Assembly (NCBI GenBank): GCA_037176725.1 | Contig: JAZBRS010000035.1 | Location: forward strand, 46,696,001 to 46,760,000 | Direction of reading: 5' to 3' | DNA from: Posidonia oceanica | Taxonomy: Eukaryota; Streptophyta; Magnoliopsida; Alismatales; Posidoniaceae | Length of the DNA: 64,000 nt | Shown: positions 10,451-20,900 of the stretch, piece by piece | How positions within the stretch are numbered: the first letter of the stretch is position 1 | Layout: each line of letters begins with the position of its first letter | Made by a program: the position numbers and the translations under genes | Notes under the pieces: model-generated | The model's database searches: none | Told to the model about the DNA's origin: nothing | Seen by the model: only the letters and a program-made list of their open reading frames with translations

Positions 10451-11525
10451 CATACATGGGAGCTAAAAATGCTTAAAAGTGTGCAAAAATGCTAAGTGCA
10501 GAGATGCATGGGTGTAATGCATGTAAAAATGCAAAAAAGGACTTAAGTGTGATGTTTTAGAAAAGTTAAGGACCTAAATGCAAAGATTTTGAAAAGTTAG
10601 GGGTCTATAGGCAAAGTTTTTGAAAAGTTAAGGGTCTGGATGCAAATAAAATAAAATACAGGGTCTGAAATGCAATTTAATAAGGTAAAGATACAATTAA
10701 ATGATTTTTGTAAACATGCAGAGGACCAAAATGCAATTTTAAATCATGCAAGGGCTAAAATGTAATTTTATAAGGTAAAATATGCTGTTAAATGATTTTT
10801 GTAAACATGCAGAGGACTAAAATGCAATTTTAAATCATGTAGGGGCTAAAATGCAATTTTATAAGAAAAATGCAAATAAATGATGCTGTGCATGCATGTA
10901 GAGGACCAAAGTGCAAAAATAAAATAAAGCAAGATAAAAGTGCAATGCAATATGGTAAAATAAGAAATTAAATGAATTAATCAATTGAACAGAGGACTGA
11001 CTTGCAAATAAAATAAAAAGCAGGACCAAAAAGCAATTTAATAAGGTAAAAAGAGGCATTTAAATGACATTCAACAACCATAGGACTTAGATGCAAAATA
11101 AAATAGCTACTGGACTGGAAAATAAAGAACAGAAAAGAGATTTGTACTAGAGCAGGACCAACATGCAAATAAAATAAGTAACTGGACTGGAATTAAAGAA
11201 AAACAAAAAAAAACTATAATTGCAGAGGACTAACAAGTAATAAAAATAACATGTAGGGCTAAAGATAAAGGAAAACTAAAGTTTTTATACAGCAGCAGGA
11301 TTAACATGCAAATAAAGAAAAACACAGACTTTTTATGCAATTTCATATGGTTTTATTTCAGAGTTAAATGAATCTTAAACGATGGTAGGACTGGAAAGCA
11401 AATAAGCAAGACAGCAAGTTAAAAATGCAATTTCATGGAAAAATTCCTAAGTTAAGTAAAAATAAAAGCAAACGAAACGAAAGAAAATAAAATATGTAGA
11501 ACACTGTAGCTAAATCTAGCAGAAG
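10450..11525. repeat. A-rich degenerate repeat block of E1 LTR
   Basis: No gene is seen. The plus strand repeats words such as GGACC(T)AAATGCAAT and TTTATAAGGTAAAAT at irregular spacing. A clearer duplication with a period of 91 bp lies at about 10690-10860 (ATGATTTTTGTAAACATGC twice). The homologous blocks are about 42850-44530 in E4 and 61620-62490 in E5. Confidence 0.7.
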
Positions 11526-12870
11526 TCGGAGCCGAGGAAGAAGGGCTACTGGGGAGGCGCTGAGGTGCTGGGAAGCTTCGTCGGAGATGCGTGGAGGCCG
11601 GAGGGTGGTCGTCGCACCATGACGAGGCCTGGAGCTGAGCGGAGAGGGCAGCGGAGCTCTGCAAAGCTTCTGGAAGCAGACCGGAGGATCGATGCATCGA
11701 TGGCGGAAATGGAGGACAGGGCTGCATTGCTAGAAGCTCGACGGTGCTCGGGGGATCGACGGCGAGGGTTTTGGGGGCTGGAGCGGCGATTCAAGCACAG
11801 ATGCTCGCCGGAGAAGACAGGTCTGCGGCGGAGTTGACCTCAGGCGACAGGAACTGGAAACCTAGTCTAATGGGTCGAGGAGCAAGAAGAGAAGAAATCT
11901 AAGCTACTGGGGATGATAGGCACCTGTTTCGACGGCCGAATCGCTCCCCCGACGTCAGCAGCTTCAGCAGAGATCGGCGGTGGTGGTTTGGCAGTTGGAG
12001 GCATCCTCGGTGGCTCGCGAGGCTTGGGATCCACTCCTGGCATTCCTCCAGAGCTCGCTGGATGCTCGAACGTGAGTTCTACAGGCCGGCGGAAGGAATG
12101 GGATTTTTGGGTGCACAGAGACTGCCGAAGGTGGGGGAGATGATATGTCGCTCCTCGGGCTGAATGGAGGGTGCTGGTGGACTTCTGGATGTCTGGTGAG
12201 GGTTGCTAGAGGGTTGAATTGGGTAATAGAGGTCTGGAAAGGGAGTTGGCTGATGAGGTGATTTCTGGTCAGAATCGGGCGTAACTGTTTGTTGTGGTTG
12301 GTCGGAGGTAGGGTGAGCTGCTGGGCTGAAGGCTGGGTGGTTCGGGGAGGTGGTGTTCAGGTGAGTTGAAGGGAGGAATTTGGGTTGGTTCTAGGGTCTG
12401 TGGAGTTGGCAATTTGGAAGGAAGGTAGTTGGGTTCTGGTGCTGGAACTTCAGGTGAGTGGGGATGTTTCTGGGTTGGGAATGGTCGTGGAAGGGTGGAG
12501 GAGGATTGCTGGAGGATTGGGTGAGTTTGGGGGATGGATTTGGAAGAATTTGAAGGGGCTTGAAGGGGGCTGGTTCAGTGGAGGGAAGAACTGATTTTTT
12601 GGTAGAGGAGGAGGAAGGGAATTGCTCTGGCTCTCATGCTCTCTCTGGCTGATCTCTCTGGATGGCAAAAGGTGTGGAAGGAGTGGAGATGAAGCTGGCT
12701 TTATCAGGAGGCAATGGAGTGCTGATGGGCGTGAGCTGCGGATTTGACAATCCACCGGTGCAGAGAACTGGTGCTGATTGGAGGGGAGATCGGCGAGGAC
12801 GGCAGGAGTTAATGCTGCCGAAGAAAGGGTTGAGAGAGCTGAGAGAAGGGAGGTGCTGTTGATCGATTGG
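11526..12870. repeat. GC-rich block of E1 LTR
   Basis: This block stands out from its A-rich neighbours by higher GC and by CTCG/CGGAG words. Comparable blocks lie at 44540-45850 (E4) and 62500-63960 (E5). Short frames exist on both strands, but none is shared between the three LTR copies as a protein. A promoter/U3 enhancer block is a reasonable guess; nothing in the sequence proves it. Confidence 0.6.
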
Positions 12871-12879
12871 ATGGAGGGG

Positions 12880-14459
12880 GAGATTTTGATTTCAAAACCG
12901 GGAGGGAATGCTGTTGCAGCCTTGCGAGAGAAGAAGAAGAAGTAGATGAAGAAGGAAGAAGGAGGAAAGGAGGGAAGGAGGAAGAAGTAGGTCAGGAGTG
13001 GGCCAGGCTCGCGGGAAAAGAAAGAAAGAAAGTAAAAAGAAAAGAAGGGGAGGTGGGGAGGAGGGGAGGAGGTTGCAGGAGTGGGCCGGATTGGGCCAAA
13101 GAAGGAAAAGAAAATTAAGAAAGAAAAGGAAAGAGATAGGGAAGAAAGAAAAAAAGGAAAGGAAGAAAAGGAAGAAAAAGATTAAAATGAAATAAAAAGA
13201 TTTAGAAATATTTTAAAGTAGTTGTTTTTAGGTTAGGATTTTTAATTAGGTTTTTAAAGGATTGCTTTTTTAATTAATTAAGGTTAGGAGGAGTTTTAGT
13301 TTTGTTTTAAGTTTTTATGATTTTTCCTCAAGTTTTCTTTAAATTGTTTTTTTAAGTTTGTTTTTAATGTTTGTTAAGTTTGTAATTGTTTTTAAGTTAA
13401 GTTTTTCTTGTTAAGTTTTTCCTCTTTTTTCTTTTTAATTAAATTTTTTAAGTTTTAAATGTTTTAGGTTTGTTAATTGTTTTTTTTAATTACTTATCTT
13501 AGGGTTTTTTAATTGTTTCTTTTTGCTTAGGATTTGCTTTTGATTTGTTGTTATTTTTAATAGGGTTCTTTCTTTTTGTTTGTTTTGATTATATTTTTCT
13601 TTTGTTTGTTTTTAATAGAATTTTCTTTTTGTTTGTCTTGTATTTTTTTAGATTGCACTCTTAGTTTTTTAGTTGGTTTTAGTTGGGTTTTTCTTTTAAT
13701 TGTTTGTTCAAGTTTTTTAATTATTTCTTTTTTAAGGTTTTGGTTTGTTTCTCTTTTGTTTTCCTTTTTTAATTAGAGTTTTAAAGGTTTTTAAAGGTTT
13801 AGTGGAAGAAAGGAAAAGGAAAAGGAAAGAAAGAAGAAAAGAAAGAAATGGAGAAAGAAAGAAGAAAGAGGGGTGAGGAAAGAAATTAAATATTAGAAAA
13901 TCAAGAGATAAGATAAAAATAAAGTAAAAATACAAATAAAATACAAGAAGGAAAGATACACAAGGGGGGCCCACTGCCAAGCAAGAAAAAGAGAGAGAAG
14001 GGGAGGAAAAGAAGGAGAATAGAGAGGAGAGAGAAAAGGATAATTTGGGAGAGAGAAAAGGATAATTTGGAGAGATGAAGAGGGTAGAGGCTTGGAAATG
14101 AGGTGGGATTTGGTGAGTGTGTGACCTAGGGTTTAAAGTGGGGTTTTGGAAGGTTTTTGGAAGGATTTTGGGGTGTAGAAAAAAGGTAGTTTTACCTAGG
14201 TTTTCTAGGGTTTTTGGGAGTGGTTTTGGTTTGAAATTCTAAGGGTTTTTAGGAGGATTTTCTAGGTTAGGAAGGATGGGTTTTCCTGTGGTTTTTGGAT
14301 GGTTTTTGGGTTTAGGAAATGGGTGTGATTCTAGGTTTTGTTTTGGGCTTGATTTGAAGTGAAGGATGAAGAGAAAGGTGTGGTTTTGGATCTAGGTTTT
14401 GGTTCAGAAGCCACCAGAAGGATTCCATTGATTCAGCCTGTCAAAATGGGGTATCAACA
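12880..14459. repeat. polypurine, T-rich and TTTAGG-rich end of E1 LTR
   Basis: 12890-13200 is a nearly pure GA tract on the plus strand. 13200-13800 is T-rich with AGTTTTTTAA words. 13800-14070 is again GA-rich, and 14080-14459 is a G/T-rich tract of GGTTTTTGG and TTTAGG words ending at the LTR terminus. The same GA-to-GT succession precedes the E4 LTR end (25375-25961). No gene is seen; Lys/Glu- or Phe-rich frames reflect composition. Confidence 0.7.
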
Positions 14460-16167
14460 GACAGCATGGAAGCAAAATAAAATAAAATAAATAAATGAAC
14501 CAGCATGGGTGTTGGACGCTGCCTCAGGGCATGTCCAACATTGGACGCACCAGGGTGTACGTCCAATAGGTCGGGAAACTTCCCGGCCAAAACCAGTAGC
14601 TGAATCAGCCAAAAACTGAAAATCAACTAGCTAGGAAGCATGAGTAAGCAATATTGAACATAACCATGCATTTAAGACCAGAAATGGGCGTGTGGATTGG
14701 TCCACCCACCTTCTCCCTCTTGCCGCCGGCCTTCAAGGCATTTTCAACCAACTATGGGGCCGAAAAGCCATGAAGCTTGGCTACGATGGGGAGGAGATGA
14801 GGGACGCGCCGAAGGAAAGAGACTTACCTGCGTGTGGCCTGAAGGAGTTGTACGCAGCTGCCGGCGAGCTTGGACGGACTGTGGCGAGCTCGCTGAGTGG
14901 GGGAGGCTGCTGTGGGCTCTCTCGCATGTGGAGGAGGATTCAGGATTACTAGGGGGATCTCTCAGGTGCTTCTCTAGATTTTTGAGTGGCTGTTGGTGTG
15001 TGTGGAGGGTTGGGAGATGTTGGGTTCTCCTTTGGGTTGCCGATGGAGGAAGATGGGTCTGTGGCACACATTGAGGAGGAAAGGGCTGTCTGGGGGGTGT
15101 ATGTTGGTCGTGGCTATAGTGGGAAGCAAGAGTAAGCAATAATGAACATAACCATGCATTTAAAACCAGAAATGGGCGTGTGGATTGGTCCACCCACCTC
15201 CTCCCTCTTGCTGCCAGTGTTCAAGGCATTTTCAGCCAACTATGGGGCCGAAAAGCCATGAAGCCTGGCTGTGAAGCTTGGCTACGATGGGGAGGAGATG
15301 AGGGACGCGCCGAAGGAAAGAGACTTACCTGCGCGTGGCCTGAAGGAGTTGTGCGCAGCTGCCGGTGAGCTTGGACGGACTGTGGCGAGCTCGCCGAGTG
15401 GGGGAGGCTGCTGTGGGCTCTCTCGCATGTGGAGGAGGATTCAGGATTACTAGGGGGATCTCTCAGGTGCTTCTCTGGATTTTTGAGTGGCTGCTGGTGT
15501 GTGTGGAGGGCTGGGAGATGTTGGGTTCTCCTCTGGGTTGCCGACGGAGGAAGATGGGTCTGTGGCGCACATTGAGGAGGAAAGGGCTATCTAGGGGGTG
15601 TATGTTGGTCATGGGTGTAGTGGGAAGTAAGTGTGGTGTCAGGAGGTGGAAGAGAAAGTCGTGGGTGGCAGGGCGCAGGCAGCTGGTGGCAGTGGGTGGT
15701 GGTGAGCCCATGAAACGCATCACCGGAGGAAGGGACGCGGTGGTAGGCTGAGTAAGTGGCCTTGGTGCGTAGTGGGTGGCTGGGAGCGGTGAGTGGACAT
15801 GGTAGTAAGTGTGGGCAGACGGAGGAGAGGACAGGAGTGGCAGGCCAGAGGTGGCGAAGGCGGTGGCCGTCCTGACTCGTTGGACGTTGGCACAGAGAGT
15901 ATCCAACGTAGGACGCTGCCACAACTTGCGTCCAACGAGTCCAGGAGATTAAAGGGTTGTTTTTGGGTGTTTTGGCTTAGGTTTGGTGTGGGCTAAGGCT
16001 TAGGAAGGCTTAGGTGGAGTTTTGTGAGGGTTTAGGTGGGTTTAGAAAGGTTTTGGGATTTGGTGAGGTTTTAGGGTGGGTTTGAGAGAGATTAGCCATC
16101 TAGAAATCCAAGTGAGCTTCCAGCAAGATCCACCAACGTCCAAGCTGTCAAAAATGGGGTGTCTACA
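14460..16167 (-). repeat. E2 3' LTR, start (U3) portion
   Basis: The right end GGGGTGTCTACA abuts a polypurine tract, which defines it as the U3 start of a minus-strand 3' LTR. The 200 bp before it are the TTTAGG/GGTTTT-rich tract seen at other LTR starts. Most of the rest is a 488-bp tandem duplication. GGACGC/GCGTCC words near 14511-14575 and 15885-15935 recall the E3 LTR. The LTR is incomplete here if E1 is nested in it. Confidence 0.6.
14634..15621. repeat. tandem duplication, two units of about 490 bp
   Basis: Unit 1 (14634-15121) and unit 2 (15122-15621) both begin GGAAGCA and run in parallel through AACATAACCATGCATTTAA, GGGCGTGTGGATTGGTCCAC, GGGGAGGAGATGAGGGACGC and TGTATGTTGGTC. Unit 2 has a short extra internal duplication around 15255-15285 (GAAGCCTGGCTGTGAAGCTTGG). 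Each unit contains ACTTACCT, a consensus splice donor on the minus strand. A third copy begins GGGAAGTAAG and then diverges. Confidence 0.93.
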
Positions 16168-16181
16168 GACGCCCCTCCCTG
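16168..16181 (-). promoter_or_regulatory. E2 polypurine tract
   Basis: On the element strand CAGGGAGGGGCGTC lies immediately before the LTR start TGTAGACACCCC. This is the RNase H-resistant primer site for plus-strand synthesis. E4 has the same tract with one difference (25962-25975), so the two sites confirm each other. Confidence 0.85.
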
Positions 16182-17082
16182 AGCGAGGTCAAGGGGACCA
16201 AGGCCGCTGCTCAGGGTAGACAAGACACCCCTCTTGACGCCGGCAGGAGCACTAAGTTACTGTGGGCGTGAGTCACTTATTCGGTGGATGCACCGAAAGT
16301 CATGACTCGTTGCCGCAATGAGGATGTTGATGAGATGCTTACGCTAATGCGATGCTTACACTAACGCTTATTGCGCTGTACTCCACTGGGGGAAAAGCGG
16401 GTGATGCTTGCACGCGGGTGTGGTGGAAAAATGCAATGCAAAGGTGTCACTGGGCAGTGCAAAAGAAAGCCAGACGAAGCACGGTGAAAGTGCACTGAGC
16501 CAAAGTAGCTTCAGCACGGGTTTGGTATTGAATGCAAGATGCTGTGGATGTGCATGCGGTGGAGGGCACGTAATGCCAAGGAAGTGATCCTGGGTCGTGC
16601 ACTACCGTGGGCGCCATACTGAGTAGGCAAACTGTAAAAAGTTTTACGTTGCTGAGGATGCCACTTTAAGCGATGCGCGAACGAGGGGTTTGATTCCTAA
16701 GTATGCCATGTCCGGGAGGCGGAATGTAGGAGTTGGGGTAATGGCTACAGAGGAGTAGCAGTGCAATAAGAATGCAATGTCATGCGATGTTATGCAGTGA
16801 AATGCAGTATATATATAGTGTGATGCCGGGCACGTGAAACCAAGCAAAGGCTCTTGGCCGCGCACTACCGTGGGTGTCATCCAAAGTAGGCAATGCTGTA
16901 AAAAGTTTTGCGTTGCTGAGGATGCTACCCTAAGCATTACGCGAACCGGGGGTTTAGGTCCTAAGCGTGCGATGCCCGTGTAATGATGAAATACAATACT
17001 AGGATTGACTCTACAGGGGATACAAGGGAGCTACATGATGACATGCAATGAAATGCCACGATATGCAACAGAATGCTATTAC
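16182..17082 (-). repeat. E2 3' non-coding region with a 264-bp duplication
   Basis: No gene is seen. A segment of about 155 bp (GCACTACCGTGGG, GTAAAAAGTTTT, GTTGCTGAGGATG, GGGGTTT) occurs at about 16563-16718 and again at about 16825-16978, 264 bp apart. The first 60 bases after the PPT are shared with E4. Confidence 0.75.
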
Positions 17083-17945
17083 ACTATGATGAAAGGTGAT
17101 AAGTTAACGGACCTATCGCCAGATAGTTAGGGGTTATCAGCCCGCTAAGGAGTTAACAGACTCATCATCGGATAGTTAGGGCTATCAACCCATGAGGAGT
17201 TAACAGACTCATCACCGGATAGTTGGGGCTATCAGCCTACGAGGATGGTGACAGGCCAGCGAGTCTGTCAGGCAAGAGGGGTGATCACAAGTGGGATAAC
17301 TTGTAACCACAAATGCAAAGGGGATACCATACCCGACGGTGTGGCAGAGGTCCGTAGACGTTCCCTTAACAGTTGGGGATGTCAGTCTGGATGCAAATGG
17401 AAATGTGATACCATGGGACGGCTAATAAAGATGCCCCTGGTATCGGTGGAGATACCAGGGAACAACCGAATTGCCCTTGGCATCGAAATGCAAAGTGGAG
17501 ACAAAACTAACGAGTTTTCCAGCCGAGTAGTTAGGGGTACCAGCCCGGATGTAGTGAGATGGGTGTAAGGGCTCACCATGCGATGTGCAATGCCGGTAGG
17601 GAATGCAATGGGATAATACAAAGGAGAATGCAGGGTGATAAGTTAACGGAGCTATCGCCAAGCAGTTTGGGCTGCCAACCCGATGAGTGGGGGAGCGATA
17701 CCACAGGGTAGCAGAAATGATGCCCGTGGTATCAAGAATGATACCAGGGGACAGCCGAGGCACCCCTGGCATCAGAATGTGAATGATAAATGGATGGATG
17801 GATGATAAGTTAACGTATCCATCGCCGGATAGTTGGGGCTATCAGCTCGTTGAAGAGTTAATGGACTCATCATCGGATAGTTAGGGATACTAGCCAGGAT
17901 GATAAGTTGATGGACTTATCGCCGAGCAGTTAGGGCTGCCAGCCC
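17083..17945. repeat. E2 hairpin-rich 3' region
   Basis: Irregular tandem modules, each containing short inverted repeats: GATAG-TTAGGG-CTATC (17171-17186), GCAG-TTTGGG-CTGC (17662-17675), GCAG-TTAGGG-CTGC (17926-17939), GATAAG...CTTATC (about 17901-17920), GAGT...ACTC, and longer stems GATACCA...TGGTATC (about 17408-17445, 17698-17735). The loops stay the same while the stems change in a compensated manner. The same modules occur in the 3' region of E4. No protein is encoded. Confidence 0.8.
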
Positions 17946-18290
17946 GAATGCAAAGGAATGAATGTAGAGAAAAAATGGGGGCCCATCGTGGTGGGTGTGC
18001 AATGGTCTCAGAGCGGGCATGCAATGTAGCGTCACCGGGTGACAAACGATGGAACATGCCAGTCATCATTGACCTACCCACGCGGTGGGGGGATGCAATG
18101 GGTAGATGTGATGCGAATGCAAAGAAAGTGCGGGGGACACAAGAAGGAAAACGGGGACCCATCGTGGTGGGTGTGCAAGCTCTCAGATTGGGCATGCAAT
18201 GTAACGTCACGGGGTGACAAACAATGAACATGCCGATCATCACAGACCTCCCAACGCGGTGGGGGGCCAAATTTGAAAAGCACGGAGCCT
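17946..18290. repeat. 176-bp direct repeat in E2 3' region
   Basis: CCCATCGTGGTGGGTGTGCA begins at 17982 and again at 18158. Both are followed by GGGCATGCAATGTA, CGTCAC, GGGTGACAAAC and a CGCGGTGGGGGG tail. The second unit is somewhat shorter. The first words form an inverted repeat (CCCATCG...GGTGGG). No gene is seen. Confidence 0.8.
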
Positions 18291-20109
18291 CTGAGCGAGG
18301 CAGGCAAAAGTGCTCGTCCTTGGCTCCGATTTTCGAAAACAGGGAGAAGGGAAGATAATACATTATGGCATGCATGTTTTTGTGGCTTAGGACTCAAAGC
18401 AGCTGATGCCGAGAGGGTGCTTCTGCACTTTCTGACCTAGGCGATTCTCGATCCTCGAGTAATGCCATGCCAAGTTGTGGTCGGTGGCTCTCATTCTCAC
18501 TCTTGGTTCGGGATGAGGCCTTAGCTTCACAGAGTATAGCCTTTGGCTGCATGTTGGTAGCAGGAGCGTTGGATTTAGCTTTGTAGCTTTCATCTTAAAT
18601 CCTCGGGGACTGACTATCGCTTTTGACGCTCTCGGGTAGATATTTCTTTTCCCCTCATGAGTGACTGGAGTTGCATCTAGTCTGTCAGAGAGGTAATTGT
18701 TGTTTGCACAAGGGGTTGGAGCGTGCTGTTGCACTCGGAGGGTGGGGCTAGGTCCTCCTGATAATGTATCTCGTGCAGTTGGCAATGCAGTGCTTGGAGT
18801 TGAAAGTTGAGGGGGCTTCGATGCTTGTCCGAGTCACTCCTCTCATGGGCGCCTTCTTTCTTCGACTTCTTTCTTCATTTTTCTTTTCTGCCCAACATGC
18901 ATATCTTGTTATCATATTTTTTTGCTCACATGATCTCTATTCTTTTGGATATGCATATCTTCGCCCTCTTGGGGTAGCGGTCCCTGGTGAGGTGTTAAGA
19001 GTTCAGCTGGTCAATGTACGCCCTCAACTTTTGCAATGTGTACAGGCAGCCTCTGGCTATGTTCTGCTTTGCTTTGGTCCTCTCCATGTCCGGTGGACTC
19101 TCTTGATAGGGTGGATCTCGCTTCTGGGAGTTTTTAACTCAGCGAGATGCTCTATTCTGCTCTAAGTCTCACACTGTGGCCACATGCAAAGAGATGGCGT
19201 TGCTCAGGTGAGACCTGCCTGAGATTGTCGATGCTTGACATCCTCTCGGCGCTGCTTGTTGTCCCAAAGCTGGGTTTTTGATTATACAAATGTTTGTGGG
19301 TTTTGTATTTTTTAGAAGGGGGAGGGACAAACATGTTTTTGGGTTTTTGCATTGGTTTTGTATTTTTATGGTTTTTGGTTTAGGAAAACATAAAAAGGGA
19401 AAACCAGTAGAAAGGCGAAAGCATATTTTTGTTGTTTTTTATTTTCTTGATTTCTTTTATGCTTTTGTTGTTTTTTTTTTTACAGGATGTGTAAAATGAC
19501 ATGTACATGTAGGAAGGGATATGTGCATGCGAGGAAAAGAATGCATGTTTTTGGGTTTTTGATTGGTTTTGTATTTTTTTTATGGTTTTCCGATAGGCGA
19601 GAAAACGCAAAACAAAATGACAACAACAAAAAGACAAAGCAATAAATAAAAGAGAGAGTAAGAGGGACGTACCAATCAGCAACCTCGGGAGGGAGGTGCT
19701 GGGTCTACTCCTACGCTGCTGGCACTGTCGGCGAGGTCTGCTGTCAGCAGTGTGGGGAGCACTGGGGCTGCTGATGGCAGTGCAGGGAGCACTGGAGCTG
19801 CTGGAGCTACGGATGGCAGTGCGGGGAGCACTGGGGCTGCCAGGGTTGAAGGAGATACAGACCTGGATGGTGTTGCGATGGTCTCGTTGGTGATGCTGTC
19901 GTTGCGTCTCCGAGCGTCCCTCGGGCGAACTAGGAAAAGTAAGAAAGGGAGATTGCATCGATGGGATCGGAAGGATCCACCGGGGCAGAGCTAGACTCAG
20001 AGAGGACAGGCATGAGGGAGAAGACTCTCGAGGTTCCAACATCTTCGAAGCCTACAGGCTCGGAAGAGGAAGGGCCGGCTACACTAAGGTGTGCTTGTGC
20101 AAGTGCAGG
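18291..20109. other. E2 3' region without recognised gene
   Basis: No gene can be supported. An imperfect inverted repeat (GGAGCC...GGCTCC) flanks 18280-18340. A T-rich phrase (CATGTTTTTGGGTTTTTG) occurs at about 19332 and again at about 19543. A three-copy minisatellite lies at 19745-19850. A 132-residue minus-strand frame at 18387-18785 and a 133-residue plus-strand frame at 18764-19165 have no motif I recognise and no counterpart in E4. Confidence 0.5.
19745..19850. repeat. minisatellite GGCAGTGCAGGGAGCACTGG
   Basis: Three units of about 36-48 bp, each with GGCAGTG(C/T)(A/G)GGGAGCACTGG and GCTGCT. Each unit contains the self-complementary pair CAGTG...CACTG. The Ser/Pro/Arg-rich minus-strand frame over it is a by-product. 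Confidence 0.75.
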
Positions 20110-20900
20110 TGCATGTGTCAGTGTAGGTGCCAGCTCCTACGTGGCAACACTGAAGATCTTTCGATCGATGAGGCCCTAGATGGTATCCTGTAAAGTGACG
20201 TAGTCATCCGTTGAGTGCCCGGTGGCTCAATGGAAACTGCAGAACTGATTCGTGTTATGCCACCGCGGAGGGGATTCGATGACAGACAGACAGCCGGGAG
20301 TCTTAGGTGTGACTCAACCTGGGGGAAAATGACACTCAGTGGTTCAGACAGAGGGGTGTAATCACACTCGGTCCGACGAGGTCGTCTTTTCCCTGGTTGG
20401 AGTCCTTGCCAAGTAGGTGCGACGTGATGCATGGGCTCGACGGTGGCAGTGTGTGCAAAACTATGTGCGTAATCTAGCAGAAAAGAGTCCGACTGACTCA
20501 CTGCAATGGCAAGCTCTGCGGGAGGTTCGATGTATGCGACAGCATGCTGTTCAGAGTAGTCGGGAGCAGAGTCTCTGTTGCAGGTGCCGCTGCGGTGATT
20601 GTTGCTGGAGTTGTTGATCTGCCCAACTATTGTAGCAAGTGCGGGGAAATTCCCACTTTGCAGTGAGCTTTCCATGCAGGCGCCAGATCTAATCAAGGAT
20701 GCAAGACTAGTGATAGGTTGGATGCTAAGCAGTCCCCCAGTCGCTGGTTGCGCCCCCTTGACAATCATGTCGATAGATTCCTCGACGGAGGGTCTATCTC
20801 TGACCTGGGCAGATACGGAGCGCCAGCGACCGACATACTCCTTGAATGGTTCATGGGGCCTCTGTCGAATGGCGACAAGATCCAGCTGAGGGTGTTCGGT
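20110..20900 (-). pseudogene. gag fragment in the 3' region of E2
   Basis: The minus-strand frame 20945-20118 carries middle and C-terminal gag sequence: FKEYVGRWRSVSAQVRDRP, GAQPATGGLLSIQPI, SLQSGNFPAL, then EPLSVIFPQVESHLRLPAV. Remnants of the CHHC knuckle follow near 20205-20240. It parallels E1 gag at about 5400-6150. Its position is odd: it lies downstream of integrase and the mobile-domain ORF, where E4 has no gag sequence. The flank TTTGCAGAGATTCTGGCATC (20931 onward) is shared with E4 (about 28544). I infer a piece of gag duplicated into the 3' part of the element; a nested remnant is possible. Confidence 0.75.

Larger units (their letters stand above)
1..14459 (-). mobile_element. 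E1: Ty3/gypsy Tat-type LTR retrotransposon, 5' part
   Basis: Read on the minus strand, the order is 5' LTR (8819-14459), primer-binding site (8800-8817), leader, gag, protease, RT and RNase H, with integrase expected left of position 1. The second RNase H domain after the first, the DNG protease motif and the very long LTR point to the Tat branch of Ty3/gypsy elements. The protein regions carry in-frame stops in gag, before protease and in RT and RNase H, so this copy is not autonomous. The right LTR end reads GGGGTATCAACA, which on the element strand is a canonical start TGTTGATACCCC. The element probably inserted into the LTR of E2, because a second well-formed LTR end lies 1.7 kb further right. 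The target-site duplication cannot be tested, since the left end is outside the window. Confidence 0.9.
8819..14459 (-). repeat. E1 5' LTR (about 5.6 kb)
   Basis: The left boundary TGTAG is next to the PBS; the right boundary GGGGTATCAACA is the U3 start on the element strand. Internal layout from the PBS side is a conserved core (9185-9245), a 30-bp minisatellite, a block with GATCGTGGAAAAGG wording, a consensus splice donor, an A-rich block, a GC-rich block, and a purine/T-rich tail. The same order is seen in the E4 LTR and in E5. An alternative right end at 16167 (7.3 kb LTR) is discussed in the findings. LTRs of this length occur in the Ogre branch of Tat elements. Confidence 0.8.

Noticed and set aside
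12867..13195. Lys/Glu/Gly-rich ORFs in polypurine DNA
   Set aside because: Purine-only sequence cannot form stops other than TGA/TAA/TAG, which need T; the openness is compositional.
18764..19165. 133-codon plus-strand ORF
   Set aside because: No motif, no counterpart in E4, opposite to the element strand; probably chance.
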